From contig CM061133.1 of the NCBI GenBank assembly GCA_030789695.1, forward strand, positions 91,859,248 to 91,923,247: a stretch of 64,000 nucleotides of DNA, in the 5' to 3' direction. Position 1 is the stretch's first letter, and each line of letters starts with the position of its first letter. The position numbers and the translations under genes were made by a program. Below, one piece after another: positions 11,929 through 22,250 of this stretch. A model generated the notes under the pieces. It did not search any database. It saw only the letters and a list, made by a program, of their open reading frames with translations, and was not told where the DNA came from. The stretch is from Scilla litardierei (lineage: Eukaryota; Streptophyta; Magnoliopsida; Asparagales; Asparagaceae).

Positions 11929-12140
11929 CGCTGCATCAACTGTACCTGATCAAGAAAAAATAGACAACCTGGAGAAGACGTCAGTTGTACAAAGAGAGAT
12001 AAAGATAATAGTAATAGTAGGTGGTGGGAAAAAAATCTCTATGTTTTATTTATTTTAAAAAAAATTTGTGTTTTTTTTGAATTTTTATTTTTACGCAAGT
12101 TAATCAACCTAATTTTGGTAAATAGATAATATGGCGAAAC

Positions 12141-12161
12141 GCCTCCCCGGCAACGGTGCCA
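12141..12161 (-). other. Primer-binding site of the Athila-like element
   Basis: Minus-strand TGGCACCGTTGCCGGGGA lies six bases inside the LTR at 12168. It differs by one base from TGGCGCCGTTGCCGGGGA, the tRNA-Asp-type site used by plant Athila elements. It fixes the minus orientation. Confidence 0.8.
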
Positions 12162-12167
12162 TAAACT

Positions 12168-14228
12168 TGATGCGTCCGGAATGTAACCCCAAACGATGTC
12201 GTCTAACCACAAGCAAATGGTATAGTGGCAAGCGGGTATCGAACATGGGGAAGTGGTGCTATACTACATATCTACTCCTAAGTTGGGTTAGAATTGCGGG
12301 TTTGTTGGTAGATGTGAAATGCGGAGGGTTGTGATGGTGATGGATACGAACGTCGTGTCACTCGATGTCGCAAATATGGGGTTTCACACAAATAAAGAGA
12401 GAAATAAAATACAAAAGACTAGGGCTTTAGGACTCGCCACTAGGACCGTCGGATGTCGACGCTAGGTTAGGACTCTTACGTTGCATTGGTTTAATTGTGG
12501 ATTGTAGCATCTAGGAAGTGAATTCATGTATCTGAGCATCATGAATCTAATGTACCTCATTAACCCCGCTCTCACGATAGGCGCACACGATACGTGCATT
12601 ACGGATCTACAATAATCTCACCACTCTCGTGGTTCGAATGCTCTCAACTCGTACTACTTTCGTGGGTTAGAGCTTTGAGGTATTTTGGTGGCTCTTATTG
12701 ACGCCATGGCGGTAGCCTTCAATTAGTTATATAGTTCATCGGTGGATCCCCTCAAGGCACGAGCCGGGCATGGTCACTTGCCTCGGTTGAATCCACTAAC
12801 TCCCTAATTAAATCCGTAGGATATTCCTTAAGCTAATCGATTCCACCGACCGTGGGCACGATCTCAGTACGAATTCTTCTAGGTATCTTACTAGATCAAC
12901 CAAAATACAACCCCATTTATACCCAACGCACCATAAAAATACCAACTTTGCGTCTAATCCCTTAGCCTTAGAAAAGACTACTCAAGCATAGCAATATCAA
13001 TAGATAATATAACACACAAAGAATTCATTGCATGCGTTGAAAAGAGATAAAGCAATAAGAAACAACAACGAAATAACAAATAGATTTAAAGAGACAAAAG
13101 TACTTATCTTGATACAAAGTAGGGGCCTAGGGCATGGCCAAACTCCCCAAAAGATCGTCGTCGAAAAACTCTCAAAAAAGATCTAAAAATTCCTCTCTAA
13201 AAAGTATACAAAAGTCTCCCCAAAATCTAATCTAAACGTCTCCCCCAAAAATCTGTACAGAGCCCCCTCTAGCTGCCCAGATGACGGTTGCTCCATATCC
13301 CCCCAAAACCCCTCTGAATCGTCCCCCAAAAATCCGGCGCAGTGTAAAGAATGGGCCCACAGCGACTCGGTCCGAGTACAAAGCTGCACGGTCGAGTCGT
13401 TCGGTAGCTCGGTCGAGTCGTCCGGTTGCTCAGTCGAGTTGAACAGGGAATCGAATTCTTCGAAAATATGTCGCTCTGCCAAACCGGGCTGATTCGGCAC
13501 TGCTCGGTTGAGTAGGACTTTGCTCGGACCGAGCAAGTAGTTGCTCGGTCAAGTCGAAGGTCGCTCGGCTGATTGAGGACTAAAAAACGCACTTCACCCT
13601 TATTTGCACACTACTCGGTCGAGTATTAGGTTGCTCGGTCGAGTAGGACACCAAAAACAGCATTTTGACCGAGTAGTGCACTACTCGGACCGAGTAGAGT
13701 ACTACTCGACCGAGGAGGCTGTTGAGAACAGTTTCAGCACTGCACCATCAACTTACAGAAATTCTCCATGGCTCATTCGACCTCCGATTGGTAGGTTCTT
13801 GGTGGCATTGGAACCGTCTTGAAGTCTATTATCTGGAAAAAAATATCGGAAAAATAGTGAAAAATCCTAGGTGATAGCATATTTAAAAATAGTGCACGGT
13901 TGTCCTGTTTTTAGCACTTCGGGTCGCTCGATTCCTTCGCCGCATCATAGTTCGTTCGAGCGACCTTCTCTCTTGACCCTTCCTTTCTCCAGTATTCTTC
14001 TTTGGCACCTTGAGCATGTCATCATGAGTCTCATTGGTGCTCTCACATCGTCGATCGTCTTATCGACTCCAAATTGCTCCAATATCGCCCAAATCCCTAA
14101 AATGGATATAAACGCTCCGAAAGTCATATTATTCCAAATAATAGAGTAAAAGCATATGAAATAAATAATTGAGCAATCATTTTGACGTGTAATCATATAT
14201 ATATAATGTGAAATATAAGGGCACATCA
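12168..14228 (-). repeat. 5' LTR of the Athila-like element
   Basis: Full-length partner of 6683-8712. The U3 palindrome array is at about 13355-13715 and the TATA box at about 12915-12923. The LTR ends CACATCA, followed by the target-site copy GTCTA. Confidence 0.9.
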
Positions 14229-14470
14229 GTCTACATCACTCTTTCTTTTGGCTCTAAGCGCAACGACGCAGATAAACGACAAGTCGCCGGTCCTTCTCTC
14301 CAAAGCATCCCACAACGGAAGCTTCCACGGCATCGAGATCGGGCAGCTTACATGGCACCTTCCCCAAAAATGGCAGCCCACCACCTAACCACACCGGCAG
14401 CTTCACCTAACCACACTGGCATCTTCTACAGCAGCTTCACCTACCCAAACTTTTTTACGAGGTTCGGACC

Positions 14471-14590
14471 TATGTGTTTAAGGTGGTACTGATCGGAGAC
14501 TCGGTGATTGGGAAATCCCAGCTGCCAGACTCGAAAGCAACGATTGGGGTCAAGGCCCAGATTTGGGACACCGCTGGCCAAGAAAGGTGA
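14471..14590 (+). pseudogene. RABA-type Rab GTPase fragment with internal deletions
   Basis: One 39-codon open stretch reads [18 protein letters not shown], then PDSKATIGV, then [12 protein letters not shown], ending at TGA. These are the P-loop (G1), the switch I neighbourhood (G2) and the WDTAGQE (G3) motif of plant RABA/Rab11 GTPases, which direct vesicle traffic. Two blocks normally between these motifs (about 12 and 15 residues) are missing, yet the frame is kept. The P-loop Gly-Val is changed to Val-Ile. The C-terminal guanine-specificity motifs and prenylation site are absent. It cannot be a working GTPase. It is probably a captured exon. Confidence 0.8.
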
Positions 14591-14706
14591 CATCTTTATC
14601 ACATTTTGTTGAAATTGCGGGTCTCTCTTAGATCAATTTTTTTAATTTCAATTTTTAAAAACATTGAATATTGGTTAACCTTGGAAGCATACTTAATAGT
14701 TTCCTA

Positions 14707-15115
14707 CATTTGGTTGACCTTGCCGACAGTGGATAAATCAGATAAATCAGATATTACAGGAGATAGATTGAATGAGGCACAATTTCACCAAAACTTGGCA
14801 CAAAAGAACTCTCACATTCCCTACAGAAATAGCAAGCTTATGCAATTTCACCAAAACTCTTTAGGTGCTATCCTTTTGACATCTTCGTTTCGGTATTAAT
14901 TTGTGTACATTTTTTTAACCTGAAGCTATCTTTTTTTGAATGTGTCTTTACAGAGGGCATGCAAAAATTTTAATGTTTGCACATGTAAACCCTGAAGAGG
15001 ATTCTTATGGGTAAAAAATTAGCACTCAGAAATTTGCCCAGTGAGGGTTCATTGTGGAGCTTGGTGCTTCTCATGTAAACAAAGAAAGCAGTGAGGTTTG
15101 ACAGCCGAAAGAAGA
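14707..15115 (+). pseudogene. KIN-14 kinesin motor-domain fragment
   Basis: Readable blocks in order: HLVDLA, VDKSDKSDITGDRLNEAQ, LAQKNSHIPYRNSKL, GHAKILMFAHVNPEEDSYG, then KFAQ and VELGASHVNKESSEV. This is the C-terminal half of the motor domain of plant minus-end-directed kinesin-14s, including the switch II (DLAGSE) region and the neck. An intron remains between NSLG (near 14866) and GHAK (near 14955), ending in an ACAG-type acceptor, so the copy came from genomic DNA, not from mRNA. A frameshift follows DLA, a few amino acids are duplicated or lost, and TAA/TGA stops occur near 15010-15050. Non-functional. Confidence 0.8.
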
Positions 15116-17696
15116 GGTGAAGTTCTTCATAGTTGATTACCCTTATTTACTAGCATTATTTATCCGAATCATGCATCATTGAAATATTTTATTGAGCTAT
15201 CAATTCTGTTTCAGGGAAGTGTTTAGCAGATGATGATATTAGATTTTTGTACTCTAATTTTGTTATCATCATCACTATCACAAATGTCTTCATCATGATC
15301 ACCATCTAAATTTTCCTCATGAACCATGCTGAATGGATGATTTGACAAGTTTATGACCAGCTGTAGGCCTGACATCAACTATCCTGTAAATAGTGCCAAA
15401 TGCTGGCTAAGGATACTATGAACAAAAGAGATGTTTTTTAATCCTAAGAGACCAGTTGTATCTTCCATATTCTCATAAACCGGGATAAAATAGTTGAAAG
15501 GGAAAGGTGATAGATTTAATGTATGGAAATATATTCAACTGTATAAATTCTTAGGCACATGTGTAGCCAAGAGCCAAAATAGAATGCAATTCCAGAATTC
15601 AAGGCTCCTATTTAGACTATGTTCATTTCTGCAGTTTAATTTTGTCAATTTATGCATGATATAATCACAGTGTTCCTTCTATATAACTCTTGCTTGTGCT
15701 TCATTAGGAGGAGAGACTTCTTAGCACTTCTTTTTCATTTTTGTTTATTTTACAGAATGGTTGAGTTAGGTATCTGGCCATTAGGTTTCTTCTTTGTGCA
15801 TTTGTGAGTTTTTAGTAGTCTTCTTATTGATGTCCGGTAGCTGTTTAAAAGCGAAGATAGAGAACTGTTCGGCATTTATCTTTTCTTTAGTTTCTTGAAA
15901 TTTTTAATCTTAACTTGCAGCATATCTCACAACAAGCTGGGGAGTTATCTTTTAGCATCTGTTAAATTATAGGTTTATCAGAAACGTTGCCATATATCTT
16001 CACTTTCCTCCCAATACGCATGAGCTCTCTATAGTCTAAAGAACAACATATTTTTCTATTTAGTCTAAAGAACAACAAATCAATATCATAGTGATTTGTT
16101 TAGTGTCCTCTCATTTTTGTGTAGTTTTTTTAAATTGGCTCATTTTGCTGAAGGAGAGTATGCCGTCAAAATGAGTTATGTTTGTGTAATTTTTGTGTAA
16201 TCAATTTATGTTCAACAATCTATTAGACAAATGAGTTATGTCTGCATTTTGTAGCTTTAGCATTTGGGCTTAAATTAGTAAAATCGTTGGTAATTTGGTT
16301 GCTTGATGATAAAATTTTTGAGGTGGGAAATGCTCGAGGATGCACATGCAGAAAGCAGATGTATTGGTCACATAGAACACCATTTTGTCGAATGGCCATT
16401 ATAATCACATTAAATAAAATTCCCAACCATAATTTTAGCTTTTTTGGTGCAGGAATCGGTTTCTTATGCGGGTCTATGATATGTTTAAGAGTATTTTAGT
16501 AACTATAGTTCTTTCCACACATCCCTTTAAAGTTGATAAATCATCACCATGCAATCGGTTGTTACTATGTTGTATATTAGACACTTTAGCATGCAAAATT
16601 TACTGAAATCGTGTAAAATGTAGCTAATTTATTTAACCAATGCAATTTGGTTATCCGAAAACTGAGATTAGTTTTAACTGACACTCGAAATGACTGTTAC
16701 ACTGACCATTATTACAAGAAAATGACAGTTTTTACACATTGTAACTTAGAATTTTAAATAATCAAAATGAACCTTATGATGTTAAGAAACTAAAAGACGC
16801 AATTGCTTTATGCAATTGCACAAGCTTATTTCTCATATGAAATTTTGTCTATTTACAAATCCACCATCTTTTATTATGTTGGAGATGTAAGCACCCTTCT
16901 AATCTCTAGAAACTCCCATTGTGATTCAAGGAATCTGTTAAAGTTTCATATACAGCCCAGGTACATGTAACTATTTGATAATAAATGAAATTCCCTTACT
17001 ACAAATTACCAAATTTATGTGTGGTCTCTTCTATTTATAGGAAGGAGCAGAGGAATTTACAGGTGATTATTTACACATGATGTTTGTTGTGCTGAAATGT
17101 GTGTTTTATTTTTGATTTTAGCTGAATCAAATATGGTGATATTTTAGGTTTAGTTTGAAAGTAAGGACAAAGCAAGGAGCCATTGACAGAATGTGTCGGC
17201 TTTGATTAGACATGTGGGATATTTCTTTGGTATTCTCTATATTCATCTACCATATGGTTTCTACTTAAGGTCGCTGGATATGTTATATTATTGCAATCTT
17301 TGGATATCATATATTCTGGTGTTTACATTTTCTTTATGGATGCCATATATGTCTGTTGCTTCCCAGTTGCATTTCTTGTGTATTGTCTGAAAGCTATGCT
17401 TTTATTATGGAGAAAACATAATATCTGGTTGGTAATTAAACTAGATACAATAGACATACGTAACTTGAGTGGCTGGACCTTACAGTTTCTTTGATGAATT
17501 TTGATAACATTACTGAAGTGTTCGTTACATTTTGAATGGCAAATCGTGAGCAGTTGATCATATCATAGACGCCTATTTTCATAAACGGCATGTTAATTAA
17601 GCATGAGCAGTTAACCATGTTAGACGTTCATGTTAATTAACTTTGAGCAGATGTCAATAACATGAACATCTGTTTTCTTCAGGCAATCGATGGAGT
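15116..17696. other. AT-rich non-coding filler inside proposed Helitron H3
   Basis: Short chance frames only. Intron-like text (T-rich tracts ending in CAG at about 16450) suggests more captured gene sequence, but I recognise no protein. Confidence 0.5.
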
Positions 17697-18150
17697 TTGC
17701 AAGATCAAAGATGGTTATTATCCTACATCATGGATGTTAGAGGTCACCACCTAGACACAAGAAGAAATTCTTTGGGTTCAACTTTATTGAAATATACAGT
17801 AACTCACAGTTCTATACATGTATCAAGAATTCAAAAGTGACCATTTACTACATTCGTTTTAAAGTTGGTTGAAATTGGATAAATTAAAATTGGGGACTAT
17901 TCTTGCAGGAGAACAAATGATTTGATAAGGGAATTAAACATATCACCTCCAGGATCAAAAGACCTATACTTCCCCACTAAATTTTCTCAGTTGTTTCTTA
18001 TGCAATGCATTTTGTTATTATGGAAATAGTACAAATCTTATTGGCGCAACCCGTCATACACTGCCAATAGGATGTTCTTTACGACAATTACTGGCTTCAT
18101 ATTCGGAACAATCTTCTGTAAAGTTGGATCCAAAACATATGTAAAATATT
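17697..18150 (+). pseudogene. PDR-type ABCG transporter fragment
   Basis: After a TTCAG acceptor-like string the frame reads AIDGVCKIKDGYYPTSWMLE, the stretch following the second nucleotide-binding domain of plant PDR/ABCG proteins. TQEEIL and, one frame over, NFIEIYSNSQLY follow. Then, after an intron ending TTGCAG (17910), come LIRELNISPPGSKDLYFPT, YKSYWRNPSYTANRMFFTT and FGTIFCKVGSKT, the start of the second membrane domain. Full-length proteins have about 1,400 residues and pump diverse compounds across the plasma membrane. Here a TAG, a frameshift and in-frame TGA/TAG stops break a piece of about 120 residues. Introns are retained. Confidence 0.85.
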
Positions 18151-19214
18151 TGATATTTGTTTCCCGATTTAATCGTAAACTTTATCTTACAAATAATGGG
18201 TTCTCTTTATTTTTTGGATTATGCAATAAAGTTGCTTCTTTTGTTGCCACTATTGGACATGATTTGAGATGTAGTTTTTGGGTCTGTTGCTCTATCTTAT
18301 TTGAATTGCTCTATCTTATTTGAATTTATCTTTTGTTGTCTATTTGAGAAATGTGGTAGAGGATTGCGATTATTGGCTTCTAATTGTTGTGATTTGGAGC
18401 CATAAACTTATAATATGAGTTGAATTCTTTATTTATAAGCAGAAAGTATTTAATTTGTTTCAATTTGTATTTATTTTGTTTCAATTTGTATCCATAGGTT
18501 TACAAAGTGATTGTTGGTTCCAATCCAAATCAATGAGAAATAATTTTGTGTAATATCCTGTTAAATATTAGGATTTTGCAATTGAAAATTTGTCTCTCTA
18601 TTCTGTTTCACATATTACCTGTTAAGATTCTCAAATCCCTTCTTCATGGAAGGGAGCTCTTTTATGAGTCAATACATGTTTGTTTCCCTTCATTTTGTTT
18701 GCCTGATTCTTTACTTTTCGTTAAACTTAAAGAATAGAGATCCTTTTCATCTCATGCTTTTTACTATAAATATGTGAGGCAATACATGTTTGTGTCTTCA
18801 AGGGTTTGTTCTATCATATAACTGTCTGGTGTCAACATACATTCTTCCCCCTTTTAAGCATATTCCAGACATGTCTTCCTCTTTGTTTTCTACATATATG
18901 TTGTAGTGTTCATGACCCAACAGATGTTAACATTTATTCGACATGGTGGTAGATGGTAATTGCGCTTCTCATCAAGCTTTTGATCAGGGGTTGGTGTTAC
19001 AACCGTTGTCTGATAACCTGACATAAAATGTCAACACAAATGCATTGATCCAATCCGATACAGAATTAGCCGGAGTGATGCTCATGATCATACTGGTGGA
19101 GGGATCCATCATGAACACTGGACCACAAGCATGATGAACACTACAATGACAGGAAAAAATGATACTAAAACATCCAAGGTGAACACTGACAAATTTTTGA
19201 GCAACCACAAATAA
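18151..19214. other. AT-rich non-coding stretch
   Basis: Follows the ABCG fragment; T-rich and intron-like. A His/Thr-rich frame near 19070-19210 is unrecognised. Confidence 0.45.
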
Positions 19215-19735
19215 AAAAAACCTTGGACTAAAGTCTAAGGAAAACTAAATTTTGGGATAACTAAATTTGAATGGAACTAAATTTTTGGGAGGAACTAAAA
19301 TTTTAAGGATGAACTAAATAACATTTATTGCTCTTTAATTATTGTTTTTCGTTTAAAATTAGGGATTCCATGGTTTGGAGGGGGAATATTTTAAAAGAAC
19401 ATGCGAACTAAATTTTGGGTGGACTGAAATTTTTGGTTAAACTAATTAACAATAATTGTGCCTTGATTATTGCTGTTTGTTAAAAATTTGGGGATCCATG
19501 ATTTTGAGGGGGGGGGGCAATATTTTAAATGAACAGTGCCTGAATCTTAAGGAAACTAAATTTTTATGTTGTAACTAAAATTTCTGGAGAAACTAAATTT
19601 TCTGGTGGGAACTAAATTTTGAGAGGATCTAAAATTTTTGGAGAAATTAAGTAACAACTTTACTTAGTGTTGTTCCTTTAAAATTTGGTGATCTAATATT
19701 TTGAGGATGAATATTTTAAAAGAACCGTGTCGCAC
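19215..19735. repeat. About three tandem copies of a 170 bp unit
   Basis: Each unit has several AACTAAATTTT words, then a TTATTGCT...TTTAAAAT stretch and a (G)nAATATTTTAAA(A/T)GAAC end. The last unit runs into CCGTGTCGCACGG, a hairpin like the Helitron H1-H3 ends but without a CTRR tail. It may be a dead or internal copy of a Helitron end. Confidence 0.6.
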
Positions 19736-21299
19736 GGCCCCATTTGAGAACAATGAAGCTTTCATCGGAGAGTCCTCCAGCATGGGCGTGTACATAGTCA
19801 CCGGAGCTCAACTTGGAGTTTGGGAATTTGGAAAAAAATGTATTATAATTGAAGCTTCTGTATTCCAAGGTGCCAGGTTTAGAACAAAAAACATATTGAA
19901 CCACATTGCCAGTTGTTGACAGCATGCAAAAATTAAATAATAAGTTATTATACATCCGATCAGAAATTAAGAAGTTTCAATTAATATTTAGATTAGTTTA
20001 GAATGTAGGGTGGCTTAATTAATTCAAGTCAGTCAAGGTTCCAATTGTGGAATGGTTCTTTTCGTGTATTATTGTTTCAGATCTTCAGATCTGCATTGTT
20101 TCAGATCTTCATTGCTTCAGAACATATTGCTTAAATGGATCATAGCCCAGATGGCTCAAGTGAGAGATCAAAGTGATCAACACATGGTGCCCCGATTTCT
20201 GGGGATCAAGCTCAAGCTCAAGAGATGTAGCGGATAAGCTTTGTAAGCTTGTGGATACGTCGGAGATGGTTAAAGGTCCAGATGATAGCCGTGACATTGG
20301 TTGGTGACTGGTGGTAAGCTCTGTGTAGAGAAAGAGAAGATTGTTTTAAGAGTGAAGTATTCATTATTGAACTACTGAAGGGGGGTTTTGCTTCAAGGAG
20401 AGAATGTTTGTGCAATTGATCAGTGATGAAATTGACAGGGTGTTTGTGGTGGGTGCGTGTAATTTGGGAGGGATCACATTTCTTTTACTCCCCCTTGGTT
20501 TTGAGAATGCATTCTTTCCTTCCTTTTAGTTTAAAAAGTGAGTGCAGTGTATTATGATGTAAAAATTCCAGATTGCAATTTTCTGATAATTACTTTTTCC
20601 TCTAACACGATGTTGCTTTAGTATGGAGGCAATTTTTAGAAAAGCTTGCAAGAACTATCTGATACGAGATATTTGGTCCTAATAATGCATGGTAATATAT
20701 CCATTTTTCTCATGTAATTTTTCAGAAAACTTGCAAGAACCATTTGAGGACTTTCTTGTATTGTTGTCCTACGTGGACACAAAAGTATGACTATGAAAAA
20801 CAAAAGCAACCAATAAGGGCTTTTTTTGAAGCTGTGTCTTACATTGACACAAAAGTATGATTAGGAAAAATGTTGGTGACTAGGTTATTAACTAAGATAC
20901 AGACAATGACAATGCCCCATATTTAGCTTGATTCTTCAGTAATATTTCTATTCACTCGATATAAACCATCTCATTATATTAGTCCCAAACAATAGAGGAA
21001 GTAATGACTTAAAAAGAAGGTGGCTTATCTTGAGTTTGTAATTATGCATGAGGTGTCGTTCAAGGTTTTCATAGTTCAGGGTAATCATTAACACACATTA
21101 TATAGTCTTTTGAACTGACTAAAAAATATGCAATGATTCAAAAGAAAGTTTTAAATCAATTCATCAAAATACACAATTGTTAGTATTCGGGTGAACTTAA
21201 TTCAATTCAATTTTGCTACTTCATGTTAGTTTGAATTATGCGGTACCAATCACATCATCATATATATACATTTTAATTTTAATGTGCATGGAACCTGCG
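19736..21299. other. Unassigned stretch inside proposed Helitron H3
   Basis: No recognised protein. A block of higher coding character near 19740-19920 and another near 20140-20300 could be gene fragments, but neither gives a family signature. Confidence 0.4.
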
Positions 21300-21700
21300 A
21301 CAAAGGCGCCCGCACAATTTTAAATTTAAGATGAGAATAATTTCTCGAGCTGAAGGCGCCCAAGCAATTTTTACGCTAATTTGTTGTTTCGCGCCGAAGG
21401 TGATTGTGCCGAATTTGTTGTTCCGCGTCGAAGACGCCCGTTGAATTTGTTATTCCACGCCTATGGCGCCTGCGCTGAATTTGTTTTTCTGCGCCGAAAT
21501 TGATGTTTCATGCCAAAGGCGCCCACTAGATTTTTTAACGCTAATTTGTTGTTCCGCACCGAATTTGTTGTTCTACATCGAATTTGTTGTTCCACGTCGA
21601 AGGGACCTGTGCCAAATTTATTGCTTCGTGTCGAAGTCGAGTGTGTCGAATTTGTTGTTCCACGCTGAAGCCACCCATGCCGCTAAATATTTTTACGCTA
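21300..21700. repeat. GCGCC-rich minisatellite of the Helitron family
   Basis: Degenerate units of 25-35 bp with GAATTTGTTGTTCCGCGCC and GAAGGCGCC-type words; the same array type occurs in H1 (4740-4900), H2 (5540-5740) and, inverted, in H4 (37010-37270). Confidence 0.75.
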
Positions 21701-21780
21701 ATTTGTTGTTTTGCACAATTTTGGCCATGGAAATAATTTTTTGGGGAACAAAGATTTCGCGGGTAAAAATCTTAAATGAA

Positions 21781-21809
21781 CCGTGCCCTTGGGCATGGGT
21801 ATTCGCTAG
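21781..21809 (+). other. Helitron 3' terminus (hairpin plus CTAG)
   Basis: Hairpin CCGTGCCCTTGGGCATGG, eight bases, CTAG, then host-side T. The preceding 60 bases match the last 60 of H1 and H2. Confidence 0.75.
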
Positions 21810-21810
21810 T

Positions 21811-21849
21811 GTATATATGTGTGTGTGTGTGCGTGTGTGTATACATACA

Positions 21850-21881
<32 letters not shown>
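21811..21881. repeat. (GT)n then (CATA)n microsatellite
   Basis: Begins just after the Helitron end and stops at M3. Read outward from M3 on the minus strand it is (TATG)n, the same as on the right side of M3. Confidence 0.9.
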
Positions 21882-22137
21882 CAAGGGTAAAAGGGATCTA
21901 GGGTGCCTCCTTAGATGCAATCTAAGGAGGCGCCCCTATTTTCTCCCATTTGAACTTGCAAGGGGTAAATGAGGGCTCAAAAAGTATTGGAATCCCTTGA
22001 AATTTGGTATGTTGATCGTCCATGAGGTGAACAACAAACCCATGAAATTTTTTTTCAAAAACAAATGTGAGAGATGTGAGAAAATAGGGGCGCCGCCTTA
22101 TATTGCTTCTAAGAAGGCACCCTAGAACCCTTTTAAC

Positions 22138-22139
<2 letters not shown>
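21882..22139. mobile_element. Fold-back element M3, internally deleted
   Basis: Terminal inverted repeats each contain their own hairpin (CTCCTTAGATGCAATCTAAG on the left; a degenerate form on the right). Compared with M4 it lacks the left inner arm, so it is about 260 bp instead of 400. It shares with M4 GGCTCAAAAAGTATTGGAAT and the text after it. Confidence 0.75.
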
Positions 22140-22172
<33 letters not shown>

Positions 22173-22245
22173 TGTATGTATGTATGTATGTATGTATGTA
22201 TGTATGTATGTATGTATGTATATGTATGTATGTACGCATATATAT
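22140..22245. repeat. (ATGT)n microsatellite, right flank of M3
   Basis: About 20 ATGT units, then ACGCATATATATA. The LINE begins here. Confidence 0.9.
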
Positions 22246-22250
22246 AAAAA

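Larger units (their letters stand above)
6683..14228 (-). mobile_element. Athila-like gypsy element without pol (LARD-like)
   Basis: Two direct copies of about 2.0 kb (6683-8712 and 12168-14228) begin TGATGCGTCCG and end CACATCA. Left flank GTCTC and right flank GTCTA are a probable 5 bp target duplication with one change. On the minus strand a primer-binding site follows the right copy, so the element reads right to left. The 3.45 kb inner part has a gag remnant and acidic ORFs but no protease, RT, RNase H or integrase. It must have used proteins from another element. Confidence 0.85.
6271..21809 (+). mobile_element. Proposed composite Helitron H3 with captured gene fragments
   Basis: The left end TCTATATTATAAAA follows an A and resembles the starts of H1 and H2. 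The right end has hairpin CCGTGCCCTTGGGCATGG then CTAG at 21806-21809 before T, preceded by wording and minisatellite shared with H1 and H2. Between lie fragments of a Rab, a kinesin-14 and an ABCG transporter, all in the plus direction, as is common for Helitron gene capture. Removing the nested element at 6683-14228 leaves about 8 kb. The two ends are clear individually; that they belong to one element is inference, and no Rep/helicase is visible. Confidence 0.45.

Noticed and set aside
12141..12161. tRNA gene suspected from tRNA-like GGTGCCATA text
   Set aside because: The string is the primer-binding site next to an LTR; no cloverleaf surrounds it.
21840..22230. Long frames with MYVCMYVC-like or TYIHTYIH-like proteins over microsatellites
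   Set aside because: They are ATGT/CATA repeats read as codons and have no protein character.
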